This document shows positions 11,161-23,588 of a stretch of DNA of 64,000 bases, one piece after another; the stretch's first letter is position 1, and each line of letters begins with the position of its first letter. Source of the DNA: Athripsodes cinereus (lineage: Eukaryota; Arthropoda; Insecta; Trichoptera; Leptoceridae); assembly GCA_947579605.1 (NCBI GenBank), contig OX388314.1, forward strand, positions 22,826,000 through 22,889,999. The letters run 5' to 3'. The translations under genes and the position numbers were made by a program. Under the pieces are notes generated by a model. It was not told where the DNA came from. It was given only the letters and a program-made list of their open reading frames with translations, and searched no databases.

Positions 11161-11800
11161 ATACATATATAGCGTTGAAAGGGTGGAGAAATTTAAATAC
11201 CTCGGCAGCATACTAACGCAATCTCTTGACCCAGATGTAGAGATAAAATGCAGAATTGAGGCAGCAAGAGCTGCATTTAACAAAATGAAACCACTCTTCT
11301 GCAATGACAGCATAAATTTGAAGCTCCGCCAAAGAATGATTAAGTGCTATGTATGGTCTGTTTTATTGTATGGATGTGAAACATGGACCTTAAAAGTCAA
11401 TACAATGAACAGACTGGAAGCATTTGAAATGTGGCTCCATCGCCGTATGCTCAGAATTCCCTGGACCGACATGGTTACCAATACCGAAGTCCTGAGGCGA
11501 GCTAGAGTTGACAGGGAACTGTTATCAATCATCAAGGTTCGGAAGGTTTCACATCTGGGTCATGTTCTGCGTGGAGAAAAATACCAACTTCTCCAACTGA
11601 TATTGAAGGGGAAAATTGAGGGACGCCGAGCTCCCGGTAGGAGACAGATGTCCTGGCTGCGAAACATAAGGGAGTGGACCGGCATCCGAAGTGTGGAAGA
11701 GCTGTTCCGAGCAGCGCAGGACAGGGACAAGTTCGCCGAGGTGATCGCCAACGTTGGGGGGACCCGACAAGGCACTTGAAGAAGAAGAAGATACATATAT
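11161..11800 (+). mobile_element. 5'-truncated GAA-tailed LINE with 10-bp duplication
   Basis: The insert 11171-11790 is flanked by exact ATACATATAT (11161-11170 and 11791-11800). It holds an open 198-codon frame (11183-11779) reading EKFKYLGSILTQ, SVLLYGCETWTLK, RRMLRIPWTD, HLGHVLRGEKY and RRAPGRRQMSWLRN, the C-terminal region of an RTE-like reverse transcriptase. It ends in a GAAGAAGAAGAAG tail. The open frame and exact duplication indicate a recent insertion of a family distinct from the TATAG-tailed RTE. Relatives lie at 16425-16660, 18840-19200, 34541-35470 and 47510-47660. Confidence 0.88.
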
Positions 11801-12239
11801 TGTTGCTTATTTGGGTGTCGACGGTAGTTTATAGATTTTTGCCTATATAGTCTGGGCGATGTTCCCGGCTCCACAATCTACCTATTTAATATTGTACTTG
11901 CATTGTATTATTATTTTCATTTCCAATATTTATGTATAGGTATGTATGGGTGCCTGAAATTGATTTATTATTTTCAAAGATGAACTATTATTACTTACTC
12001 TGTGATTATTCATGAGTAGTGATAGGATACAATGCATGTATTTCTGGGTTGATAAAAATATTGTTTTTATTTTTTAACTGCATTTACTTTATTTTAATGT
12101 TTTCTTATGTACTCAAATGTTATTTTTTTTTTTTTATTATTTTGTTAACTTAATATTTATTCTCCATTGATTATGTAATGGGTTCTTGGTTGTATGTTTA
12201 CTTTTTTATATTTTTTATATTTATATGTAAATTATATAT

Positions 12240-12300
12240 TTTTTTGTTAAAGGCTTATAGCCGTTTATTTTATAAAATAAATAAATAAATAAATAAATAT
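12240..12300 (+). mobile_element. LINE 3' end with GGC...GCC stem and (AAAT)n tail
   Basis: AAAGGCTTATAGCCG, a small stem, is followed by TTTATTTTATAAAATAAATAAATAAAT. The preceding few hundred bases (about 11890-12240) may be its 3' UTR; no coding part is recognised. Confidence 0.6.
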
Positions 12301-15300
12301 AGATACTGCCTCAGAACAGACTCAAGTCTAGTGAGGCAGTAAATTCCATTTTTCTATTGTCAAAAGAATGTGTTTAAGATATGATGTTTAGTTAGTAGAA
12401 AATTATTTTTTTGTAGTAGTTAGTTGTTTTATTGTTATATTTATGGAAATTAAAAAAAAAAAAAAAGTAAAATTGATATAAAAAAATGAGGAGATTGTAA
12501 AAATTTCAAATTCCTAGAACAAATCGAAATTTTGGGGACGGAGGTTAAGATTTTTATTCTGTAGATCAAATCGTGAAAACTGAGGTTAAAAAAGGTCTAT
12601 ACAATTGACAGTTTCGGAAATAGGTACATTTCATATTTGTTGCTAGACTAAATCTTTGGTACACTCTTGAACAAGTGAATATATATGTAAATCTTCTAAT
12701 ATTACAGAATATTAACATAATATAATAACGAATGAAAGCATAAAAGGTTGGGAATTACAAAAGAGATTAGCAGAGTCGCAGTAGGATGATTAGAATAAGA
12801 GCTGTAGCCTAGAGGCAAACGAGGTAAATGTTTGATGTGCGCTAAAAGAGAAGAAAAAAAGATTTCATAAAACGTTTTAAAAATACAACTGCTTTGTAAG
12901 CATATAGAAATAACGAATAATGGAATGATGCTTTATTTATTTTTATCACAGCTCTCAATTAAGGTTTTATAAAAAAAAAACTTTTATCCAATTTATTAAA
13001 AAGTATGGTGGCGTTTTTACGAATTAAAAATATTAATAGAATTGAGTTATGATATTTGCTTACTTTGAATAAATATTTATTACATTTCTATTTCTGTGTT
13101 TACTTTTTTGAGTGGTTTGCTTAAGTTTTTTTTTGTTAACAAATTTAGTTTTGAATTTCAAAACTGGTTCAGCGTACAGTCAAACAGATTATATGGAAAT
13201 ATTAATAAAATATTTATGGTGAAGAGAACTTATCAAAATCATGAAATACAAATTCATTTAATCTTTAAATAAGGATGTGAACAGTTAAAAAATAATGTAA
13301 CCAAAAGGCATATATTAGATTGACATATCTAAAGTCTTAAATAGAAATTAACCGTCAAAGAAGGGAAGGTTAATTCTATAAGAAAAACGGAATGTGATGG
13401 GATTTTTTGTAAAAAAACCTAGTGATTTTCCGCTTTGCAGTCTTTGTTCCACAATACTTGTTCCGAGATACTGCATTTATATTCAACATTTTTGTGTGAA
13501 AGTAATATTTTTTTATAAATTAATTATAGAAAACATTGTAAGTATCCCATAATTAAAAATATTCTCACATCTGTGTTGCACATGCATAAACTCCAAAGAA
13601 TAATAATTTTTAAATACAACTCGAAGTGTTGCATGCATTAAGGATTTTTTTTGTAAGTGATTTCTACAAATTTTAACAAATACAAGTTACTATTTTTGAA
13701 TATTTTCATGTTAAAATATTGCATAATCCCACACAAAAAACGTCTTTATAAAAAAAACTTCTCTGTCACATAATATAAGAATTTATTTAATTTTCTGTTT
13801 CATTCCGAATTATATAACATTCTTCTCAAATGTATATATTTTTTTTGACATAACACTTCCTGTATTCAAAATGAGATAGTCATAATATTCTAAAATACTA
13901 AATTGTATTTCAAGAATAGGTACATAGATGGTTCAAGTTGAGGGAGCCTATGATGTTGTTTTCTTTGTGGAAGAGAATTCTGTTTGGTTTTCCATGTGTT
14001 TCAAAAAATATGTAAGAATAATATGGAAATTCTACTACGAGTAATAAAACATATGATTCTTTATGAAATTTTTTACAGCATATAGAGAAGTTCTATGTAG
14101 CTATTATACTAGTAGGTGTGTGTAGGGAAAGTTACAACATTGTATGATAATATTTTGACGTTATTTATGAAAGAAAAATGGTCATATATACGTAGGATTT
14201 GATACCCAACTCGACTTTTAGACTTATGCAGACTGCTTGCATTTTAGTTCATATTATATTTATTTTGTTGATGCACAAGTGGTAGAATTTCATATTTGGA
14301 TAAATGGAACAAACAAGCATTTTTTTTCATTTTAGATATCTTTCGATTTCTAAGGTCATTATACATTTTAGTTCAGTAAAGTGCAGCCAAGATAAGTATG
14401 ACAACGATAGCATTTTTTTATGTTAAAGTTTAATTAATCGACCGACGATTCTTGATGGAGGGTCAATTTAACAAGAAATAAAAATAAACAGTAGTCTAGG
14501 TGGAATAATTATATTAGGCAACATTTTTGCTGTCACTGAAAATTAATGATGTACAAATTTTTTACACCGTAAGAAATCATTTGTCTTCTATAACACATTC
14601 TTTCCGATTTGTGGAATTCTACCGCACTCACCAATGATTTGTTTGAATTCGAAAATGATTTAATACAGTAAGTCAAAGATTTTTTTGAAAAATAAGAATT
14701 GTTTATAATTATAGTATGGGTTTTCATCTCGGTTATAACTTAGTAATAATTTATTTTAAAGATATATTGCAGAAAAATCAAATTCATACAACATAATATT
14801 ATATTTATAAAATGTCCCGTGGAATTGCTCTGAATGATAAATATTTATTCACTGTGGGCGTGTTCAGGCAGTACAAACCGTAACGAAACTTTAAAACAAA
14901 TTTGGTCAATTATTATAAGATGAAAGATGTATCTCTTTATAAAGAACATAATAGTATATAGAATAAAGCATTTGTTTTTTTTATTTTGAAAAAGATTTGT
15001 TTCATTTCTATGCTCCAGAAAGACAAAAGAGAAGAAAATATTCCTGTTATTAAGGAAGTCAAACAATTAGTGAGCATATTTGTATTTCGGAATAATGAGG
15101 ATATTCTTTGCTTCAATACTGTTTTATTAATTTTTAAAAAAATATATTCGAAAAAAATTAAATATAACTTGTTCTTTTAATGAATCGCTTTGTAATTATA
15201 ACATGGTATGTTAAATAAATTGAATGAAAAAAAACAGTACCTACAGAAACACTTGTTTTTCTACGTGCATTTGTGCAAAGCTTTACTAGGGACAGTGAAC

Positions 15301-15449
15301 TATGACTTTATTAAAAACGTAAAGTCATTTACATACATGCTTTAGTGAAAAGGTTGAAGTCACCGTGTTTGTATATTATTTTATACTATGAAGTTATTTG
15401 TAGCAATAATATATTGTGAAAGGAATAAAATGACACAGCGGTAGTTTCA
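12301..15449. other. 3.1 kb AT-rich stretch, no gene seen
   Basis: No domain-bearing frame. The ORFs of 64-73 codons here are low-complexity and overlap on both strands. A small hairpin (ACTGCCTCA...TGAGGCAGT) lies at about 12305-12341. No other structure noticed. Confidence 0.45.
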
Positions 15450-16100
15450 TATGTCACTAGTGATGACAAAAATAGGTTTTTATCAATATCCGGTACAAAA
15501 GAAACTCAGTAATGAATTAGTGGTTTTACCGGTACATGTTTCGTTTTTAATATCTGTTAGATCCGACGCCGTTTTATCTTCAAAAAGTAACGGGTAGAAA
15601 CGAGTTCGTGAACACAATTTTTTAAAATGAACATAATATTAAAATAGCTTTAAAATTCATATCATTATCACAGTGTGATGTGATATCATAATGTTACATA
15701 CCGATTTCAAAAAATTATCGGATACACCAATCAATATAATATAACGTTTTTATAAAAGAACGGGTATGTATTATTTTTAAGAAGAAGGTGTGTTCATGAT
15801 TTTTTTTACTATGTAATCGTGCATGCTGTAGACACTCTTAATTATCGAGGAATATGCCAGATCTTTTTAGTTTTTGTAATAATTTGTAAGTTAAAAAAAT
15901 GATAATTAAAATTTGATAAAATTATAAAAAAATGGATTGATGGCAATTATAAAATAATAATGGATGGCAATTTTGACGTCGCGTTAAAAAAATAATAATA
16001 AAAATAAACTACAATTTTTTGTAGAAACTGTACACATGTTTAAAAAGGTAACGGGTATTTAATAACGAATAGGTAGTGAATTGACATCACTATACGTCAC
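15450..16100. mobile_element. Non-autonomous hAT-type element, 635 bp
   Basis: The insert 15458-16092 begins TAGTGATGACA and ends, in reverse complement, TAGTGATGTCA. The flanks TATGTCAC (15450-15457) and TACGTCAC (16093-16100) match at 7 of 8 bases, an aged hAT-type duplication. The interior is AT-rich with no transposase frame. Confidence 0.75.
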
Positions 16101-16424
16101 ATACGTTGCATATACGTAATTTGATTGCGAATGCATGGACGAAGGAGGGAAACTCGCAAAGGGAATATGAAAATTATTTTCAAATTGGATTTACCCATGA
16201 CAATATTTCACGTAGTAGAGGTTTATGTTAACTACGTTAAAATATTCCCAGCTTTCCCCAAGAGACTTGGGGTTACAAAATGTACTGGGTAAGTACCTAG
16301 GTACTTTGTTGTTTCAATATTGTGCATTTTTCTTTATAATGCAGAAGATATTTTATTTTGTTTTTCAAAGAATTCAAAATGTATGCTTGATTATGCACAT
16401 ATATGGTCAAAGCTTACATATATG

Positions 16425-16660
16425 GTCAGCTCTATTATACGGAAGTGAAACATGGACTCTGAAAGTAAACGTGATGAATCGGTTAGAAGCATTCGAAATG
16501 TGGATACACCGAAGAATGCTTCGTATACCTTGGACCGAAAAAGTCAGTAACGTCGAAGTACTTAAGAGCTGTTGTCGATTATCAAAGTGAGGAAGGTCTC
16601 ATATTTGGGTCACGTGCTGCATGGAGAGAAGTATCGTCTCCTCCACCTTAAATAAATAAA
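16425..16660 (+). pseudogene. GAA-tailed LINE reverse transcriptase relic
   Basis: WSALLYGSETWTLKVNVMNR then RRMLRIPWTEKV matches the LINE at 11183 closely. A shift near 16570 follows, then HLGHVLHGEKY-like sequence in another frame, then loss of homology after about 16645. Confidence 0.8.
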
Positions 16661-16807
16661 TTTCACCAAACCTGAAATTCAATTCCCACGTGGTATATTT
16701 TTTTCTATAAATAACCATAAAACACAAATGTTATCACTATGTTTTATGATGGACTTTAAACTATGCTGAGACACCGCTCCTAAGTTTTTCAAATATTTTC
16801 AATTATA

Positions 16808-16970
16808 TATGGCGGCTGGTGTGGTGGAGAGATAACGCTCTCGTCTTTGATCCCGGGTTCAATTCTCGGACTGGGCAAAATTAAATAAGAATAACTTTTT
16901 TCTAATTTTTGTGGGTCTGGATGTTACATGTAGGTATGTGTATATAATATTTTAAGTTTGTTTTCTAGGG
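16808..16970 (+). mobile_element. tRNA-derived SINE (family S3)
   Basis: The head TGGTGTGGTGGAGAG resembles an A box. GGGTTCAATTCTCGG is a good B box about 40 bp later. The body contains TGGGTCTGGATGTTACATGT, shared with the copy at 48750-48960. The 3' end is unclear. Confidence 0.7.
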
Positions 16971-17124
16971 TACACAAGAACACTAGAAAGGTAAAAAATC
17001 CTATACGCCGTTCTGTCTCTATGAAGATAACGAGATAGCAATACTAAATATTATCTTACCACTGACAAATTGGACAGACAACCGTTTGTAAAATGAATTA
17101 GCTATGTGTATTTTACGGAAATAA

Positions 17125-17420
17125 AGTTGACTGATGTGTGCACGTATAACAAGGTTTTTTGGACATATTTTAAGACGTAAGCCAGACAATCTTGAAAAAA
17201 TCATTTTGCCTGGTGGAGTCGGAAGAAGAAATAGCAGGGGCTGCATACAAACAAAATGATCGAATCATGTGAGAGATACTGCATGGGGTATCTACAAATT
17301 GCGAGGCATTTAGGCGGGCGGAGAACAGGGTAAAGTGGAGGATCTTGTCGTTTGATTGGGGTCATGGTGGTTACGATCCTTAGCATTGAGGGACCGACTT
17401 ACAAGAAGAAAAAGAGGATT
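17125..17420 (+). pseudogene. LINE C-terminal relic of a third family
   Basis: One frame reads RFFGHILRRKPDNLEKIILP then GGVGRRNSRG, the FGHIxRRxxDNLEK block of insect RTE-like elements. It ends with a VTILSIEGPT block (GGTTACGATCCTTAGCATTG) and an AAGAAGAAAAAGA tail. Stops interrupt it. A minus-strand relative lies at 52590-52750. Confidence 0.7.
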
Positions 17421-17819
17421 GCACGAAAAGTGAAAATTTTATCAATTTTCGGTTAGTTTTACAAAGGAATGATTATAAAACTGGCCGTTTATAATTCTCT
17501 ATATAAAACAATATCATTTTACAGAATTCCGTCAGTAAAATGTTTGAGAACGTTTTTTTTAAATTGAGCGTAAGATTTCAAAGTTACTTTCATGAATAGT
17601 TATCTGCTATTCATGAAGATAAATAGGTCTACATTATCAAAGTGAATAAACAGGCAAATATCGTGCTTTTCTTTCATTAATCAACTCACCTGAACGAAGA
17701 TGAACATAGACTAAAGGGTAACTAATTATGTTTACTGATAAACTTTATACATCAACTTTCATGCGTAGTAAACAATTATTGTGATTTTTGTAATTACTAG
17801 ATTATTGTTATTAGTAAAT

Positions 17820-17885
17820 AAGTGGTGTTCCGTTCTCTCTTCCTGTCCCATTTAGGATACAGTATTGGGATATTCTTTAGAATAG
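17820..17885 (+). mobile_element. RTE 3' end relic
   Basis: GTTCCGTTCTCTCTTCCTGTCC followed by a decayed GGATAC...GGGATA tail corresponds to the last 60 bp of the RTE element. Poorly preserved. Confidence 0.5.
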
Positions 17886-18006
17886 TATTATAGATAAGAA
17901 GTGATTTATGAGTTTATTCATATCTTATCAAAATACGATTAAGTAGATACAATGAAAGTAATAATAATGTAATAAACATTCAAGTCATTTCTCTCTTCAT
18001 AGAATA

Positions 18007-18195
18007 ATTCTCGGCCTCCGGGGTCCGTGGTTCGATCCCAGGTGCCGGCAAACTCCCCTTTCACGGCACAAGCTTTTAGCTTAGTGTGAAAGGTGTATAA
18101 GAAACTGGATGAATGTAGAGGATAGATCAACATGGCGTTCCGTTCCCTCTGTCTACCCCACCTAGGACACGGCGTGAGGGTATAGTATAGTATGG
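18007..18195 (+). mobile_element. RTE 3' end relic split by SINE S2
   Basis: The SINE S2 part (18007-18100) has the B box GGTTCGATCCCAGG and the body GGTGCCGGCAAACTCCCC. It is joined directly to the RTE end (AACTGGATGAATGTAGAGG, then CGTTCCGTTCCCTCTGTCTA and GGCGTGAGGGTATAGTATAG). This is the same SINE found inside the RTE copy at 2844. Confidence 0.75.
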
Positions 18196-18204
18196 TATCA
18201 TTCT

Positions 18205-18300
18205 CTCCATGTCAATAAAAAATAAGCATGCAGTATGCGTGGCAAACCTCATCGCTGAATTGAGAATGGTAAATATCTTATTTGTGATGTTTTTGTAATA
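18205..18300 (-). mobile_element. SINE S1 fragment
   Basis: GCGTGGCAAACCTCATCGCT is the reverse complement of the family core CAGCGATGAGGTTTGCCAC. Only the middle part is clear. It directly follows the RTE tail at 18195. Confidence 0.7.
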
Positions 18301-18839
18301 CCTATTTTTCTATATTTTCTTCTACTGGACATTAAATGTATCGTGAAACTGTTTTGTATATTGTGAACTTTGAGTGACGCAAAGGTTACAACTGTCATAT
18401 CACTCGTAATGAATAATTAAATAAATAAATAAATTAGGAGACTGAGCGGGGGTCATATTCTTTGTTGAGTGTTCTACGGATTAGTTTTAATTTAATCAAA
18501 AAAAGTTTGAAAGTTTTGAACTATCATTGTGCTGATGTAAATACAAAGCACCAATAAAATATATTATCAAAACAAAATTAATTTAATATTAAATTTTGAC
18601 ACGCAAGAAGCGCGAATAATATTTTAAAATAACCATTAGAAAGTTCAAAATTGTGATTTATTCATAATATTTTGAATTTATTTAATGTTATCAATTTGAT
18701 AGACACAAACAATCATCATCGCGATTATTAAGACATTTCACGCTATCTTTTTATTGTATTTTATCATGATACAACGATAATAACAATTTTGATTTCAGTT
18801 TGTAGAATTTCGCTAAATATTTTTCAAAGGTCGATGAAT

Positions 18840-19200
18840 TTTTAAGAACCTTAAACAGATCGACCTTTCTTCTTTTTCTTAAGACGTAGGGGGTTTTCTG
18901 TCCTGTGCTAGCCGGATTAGCTCTTCGACCGTCTGGACTTCGGTCCACTCTCGGATATTTCTTAGCCAAAACATCTGCCACTTTCACATTTAGTGACTAC
19001 CCTTAATTTTTCCCTTCAAGATGAGTTGGAGTAAGCAATATTTTTCATTTCGAAGTATGTGTCCCTAAATATGGCATTTTCCTCATCTTTATATTAGACA
19101 ACATCTCTCTATCTGTTCTAGCCCTCCGCAACACCTCATTGTTGGTGACCAAATCAGTCCGTGGGATGCTCAACATTCTGCGATGAAGCCATTGACCTTT
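18840..19200 (-). pseudogene. GAA-tailed LINE C-terminal relic
   Basis: On the minus strand, HRRMLSIPRTDLVTNNEVL and RARTDREMLSN correspond to HRRMLRIPWTDMVTNTEVL of the LINE at 11183. PGQKTPYVLRK and the CTTAAGAAAAAGAAGAAAG tail follow. Several shifts; dead. Confidence 0.75.
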
Positions 19201-19227
19201 ACTCTAATCTTTACATTTATTAATTGT

Positions 19228-19395
19228 GTCGGTGCACACGTAGTAGAATTCCATAATTATTTAATAGAAACAAGTGTTTCGTTCTACTATAGATTATTGA
19301 TTCCGAGAGAGACGTCTTTCGACTTATCAGGTCATTATCAAGTCTCTATCGGAATCAATAATCTATAGTAGATAGAAACACTTGTTTCAATTACA
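19228..19395. mobile_element. Foldback element (family FB), copy 1
   Basis: Long inverted arms: 19263-19312 and 19342-19392 pair almost throughout (GAAACAAGTGTTTCGTTCTA against its complement). The 29-bp centre holds TCGACTTATCAGGTCATTATC. The left side also has GTGTCGGTGCACACG, the outer end seen inverted at 62720-62733 in copy 62515. No coding capacity. Confidence 0.75.
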
Positions 19396-19399
19396 TAAC

Positions 19400-22300
19400 T
19401 AATTTTTACAAATAAATAGGTAATAAATAAATTTTTATTGACCAAAATTCAACACCATCAAACAATGATACAACATTAGAATTCAAAAAATTAGACGAAA
19501 TAGCAGATTTCTTGCTGAGCAACGTCTTCTTGAAATATGTAGTTAAATAAACAGTTGTACGCAGATACTTACTTTAAGTGATGAATTTTTTTGACTTATT
19601 GAATATTTTCCAATATTGGAATTTTATTTAAGCACATCAACTTTATAAACACAATATATATAATATTTAAGCAGTTAAGAAGTAAGAATTCCGCTTATCT
19701 TCAAAAATACCAAAGTACAAGGCAACACTCTTCCTGAAAACTATCAATGAGTCGCCAAAGACATCCACACAAATGTTTTATTTTTCGTTGATATCCAATA
19801 ATGTTCAAAATAACATCAAAATAGTTTTTAGACCGTAGATAGGTACAGGAATACTAAATCGCTTTCTACTATATATTATTTTGTAATTTAAGTTGGCGAA
19901 GAATAATGAATAATTATAATATTATTATTGGACAACATTAAAGTGTCGTTTACGTACAAGAGCACCTCAAGGATACTGTACAATTCATCAATTCTAGGAC
20001 ATTAGAATTACCTCCGTTTATCTAAGAATCATCTCAGAGTATTGAAAATCCATTTTACACGTGTAAAGTAGACATATGAACAATGTTTACATTTGAAAAA
20101 AAGATTATGAAAGTTATATAAATGTGTAAATAAAAAATATATGATAAGTTTATAATATAGTAGAATATCAAAAAGAGTAGTGAGAAAATTTCAAGGCGCG
20201 GCATTTTTCCAATAATTTTTTGAAATCTACTGAAAGCAATAATAATATCTAGCGCAAATATTTTTCTAAGATAATCAACTTCAACGAAACGAACACCGAC
20301 GCATAGAGACGCGGTCGTCGCGTCGCAACGCTCGTGTAAACAAATAACAATTTATTTTGTTAAATCAGTGCGAATACATAACACGAATTGGTTGCTTTCT
20401 TTGGTAAAAAACAATAGCTTTCATCTATTAATACCTTCATTACGTCTTCCAAAATAGTTGCGGCAAAAAAAATGTATAATGAATATACGAGCTATCTCTT
20501 CCATGCCATGAAAATAAAAGGTGAATTGGACATTGTTTTAAAAGTTATGTTTTATGAATACCTTCTGTTTACAGGTACACTCGATAACTGATTGTTTATT
20601 ATTATGTATATATATTTTAATTTTATTTATTCTATATGGATCAAACAGTTGTAACAATAAATATAAACAATCAAAAATAACAATGAGCAAACCAATTAAG
20701 ATCCCTTTCTTACCAACTAATAAACATAAATTGGAGGTACTTTATATTCAAACACTTGTGTTTCTTCAACGTATAATGCATAACAGCTATAATCAGGATG
20801 TTGTGCTGAATCAATGACGGTTATATATCTTTTATTACCCTAATTTGTTTACGTGTATTTGAATTATGTTTTTTGTCTTGCTTTATATCGTGTATTCGGT
20901 AGGAATATCGCAGTTTGAATAAAATAACCGAACATAAACCTAATGTACCGACTACATTTATTCACACCACATTTTGTTCTTCAGATATTTTCTACTCATT
21001 ATATTCCAGCATAGTTCTCTGAACTCATCCATCTACTTTATACCTACATTATGCATGGAACGCTTATCAAAACATGCGTGTGAATTATAATAGGGAATTA
21101 ATGTATTTTTATATGGAACTTCCGCTTTCATTAAAAGCTTACATTTCGTGCTCTGTGTAATCAAACTAAAAATATTAGTTCAAGTTTGTATGTGAATACA
21201 ATTTTTTTTTTTTAAATATCATTGATTTCATTAAATAAGGATACATTTTTTTTTATTTATTGTTTATTGTGTTAAGTTACGAAGTCAAAATATTCCCACA
21301 AACACAAACAGTTAAACTTAGAAATATCAACATTCAAATCTCATCAGTGAACAAACCATTCAAGGTCCCGAAAATTACCAAAGCGCATGATGAACACGTT
21401 GCTAGCAAACTGTAACAATATACACTTTTTTTTCTTAAATTAAAAAATAAAAAAAACAAGACATAAATCATGAAGATTAATAGTTAAAAAAATATTGCAA
21501 TCTATTTTATAATAATTAAAAATAGTTTAAATCAAGAAATTTATCGAATCTTTCTATTTCAAATTCAATTTGCAAATATAAAGTAAAACATTAAAAGCAT
21601 ATTGAATTGGAATATATTTCCAATTTAACAGAATATAGTGAAATTCGCACAAACATTGTCCCCCCCCTCCCTCCCCCCAATAAACCACGGTTTTTTTTTA
21701 TTCGGAGAGCATTGCCGAGTCATTGCTTGTGTAAAGTTGCAATGGCGTATTCATTTCACGAGTGATTTTTTAATTATTTTTGTCTTCATTGTTTTTGGCT
21801 CGATTGGTACATGGTTTCTCATAGAGTGCATTTTGTTTTTATTTATTTGTGTTGTTTTCTAAGTTATTTTTTTTAGTTACAACATAGTGTTGATAATATG
21901 AATAATTAATCAAACTTTACTGGCTTGTTAACCTTTATATTTAAGTTATACTATATAATATGTAATAGCTGTTTATGTATTGAAATAAAATAAAATATGA
22001 AATTGTTTTAATTGTTTAATTTCTTACAATTATACCGGGTTTTGAGGCTAGTTCGTAAAAAAATATTATGCCATCACGTGAAAGAATTCATACATTATGA
22101 TAATGACGTGGTCATATATTTTAATATTTAAAAACGTATTGCAGAATAACACTGTATTTACAAATGGATTATAAAAATAAAAATGTTTTATAAAATAATT
22201 GTACCTATAAATACTTACGTACCATATACGATGATGTTTCAGGACGCGATATATCTGAAAAGAAATATATATTTTTATTAATAAATTCACAGCCTAAACA

Positions 22301-22424
22301 TGTCATATCAAATAAATTAAATAATTGTAATTTTTAGGAACACAAATTGAAGCAAACTCTAACACTATGTAATACAAGAAAAATATATTAAAATAGGCGT
22401 GATTATCATGGCTTCAAAAACTGC
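19400..22424. other. 3 kb AT-rich stretch, no gene seen
   Basis: No recognisable coding region. A dispersed repeat at 21324-21411 is the reverse complement of 40280-40375 (for example CACGTTGCTAGCAAAC and ATTACCAAAGCG). A CG-containing patch occurs at about 20285-20335. Confidence 0.45.
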
Positions 22425-22830
22425 ATTATCGTCGAGAAGGATGTGTGGTAAAAGTCTGAGAGATCGTGTGCGTAACAGTGATATACGAAAAGAATGTGGA
22501 ATGTAAGTTGGTGTAATTACAAGGATGAATGTAAATAAGGTAAGATGGTTTGGGCACGAGGAAGGAATGAATGAGAACATAATGACTAAGAAGATTTATT
22601 TGGCTGAGAGGAATGGTGCGCGGAGACGTGGACGTCCGAGGATTAAATGGCAAGATCATTTAAATCAAATCCTACAGGACGGTCATGTGTTGAGCACATT
22701 GAACAGGAGAGCATGCATGAGGAATTGTATGACAGTTACGGAAGCGAAAGATGTAAGCAAGGATAGAAGGAAGTGGCGCTCGATCCTTTCTGCCTACCCC
22801 GCGAGGGAAGCGCGTGATGGTATGTATGTA
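22425..22830 (+). pseudogene. Diverged RTE C-terminal relic
   Basis: The frame at 22525-22845 reads VNKVRWFGHEEGMNENIMTK, RRRGRPRIKWQDHLNQIL and RACMRNCMTVTEAKD. It aligns with the intact RTE C-terminus (RVNKLRWFGHVERM, RKRGRPRTTWLDHVDQIL, RACMRNCMNVEEAKE) but with many replacements and a different tail (TATGTATGTATATA). It represents an older subfamily. Confidence 0.82.
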
Positions 22831-23159
22831 TATAATCATGACTAATTTTTCCAAAATTGATTGATTCTAATAATAAAATTATGGAATACAAAAATTAAAT
22901 ATTGGAATTTCAATTTTACAATATCTATAGAAAAAATCAATATCAATACTGATAAAATACTTTTTACTAGATTTGAATTGTAAAGCTCAAAGCTTTAAGA
23001 TATTTACTTTGAGAATAATATAATCAGACTGTGCTTTGCTTTAAAACTAAATATAATAAAAAAAAAATCTATATTTTTTTTTTACGTTATTAAGTATATT
23101 GATGTTTTTTTTATATCATCACATCATATCCCAAAAGCAAGATAGCCAGCAGACCAGTA

Positions 23160-23355
23160 GGCCTACTCAAAACACATTTAAGCGTTACGTTTTCGTTTCG
23201 TTTTCGTTCAAACAAGACGAGGTTGCGAGAACGCGTCAATTTTTGTAGCTACTTGTGTAATTTAGCTCCGAAAATTGACGCGTTCTCGCAAAGTCGTCCG
23301 CGTTTGAACGAAAACGAAACAAAAACGTAACGCTTAAATGTGTTTTGACTAGGCC
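23160..23355. mobile_element. MITE with about 85-bp inverted arms, inside SINE
   Basis: Both arms start GGCCTASTCAAAACACATTT and run through GCGTTACGTTTT and GCGAGAACGCGTCAATTTT. The centre is about 30 bp. About 20 bp of the host SINE is missing at the site and no target duplication is certain, so superfamily is not assigned. Confidence 0.75.
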
Positions 23356-23499
23356 CACAGCTGTCCTTTCGATGTCAGAAAAAAACAAAACATTCATGAA
23401 GGGTGGCCAAACTCATCGCTGAATTTAAAATGAAAAATGGCTTTATTTTTTCGGATACCTGCGTTTTACAAGACACTAAGATACTCATAGAAAAGAGTG

Positions 23500-23588
23500 C
23501 ACTGAGAAAAATACTACCGAAATTTCACAACGAATCATTGCAGTACGTGCCAATGATTCGTTGTGACATTTCGTTAGTATTTTTCTCA
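23500..23588. mobile_element. 89-bp hairpin MITE, inside SINE
   Basis: The arms GAGAAAAATACTACCGAAAT and ACGAATCATTG fold on their complements. GAGTG lies at both sides (23495-23499 and 23589-23593), a possible 5-bp duplication. It interrupts the 5' part of the S1 SINE. Confidence 0.65.
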
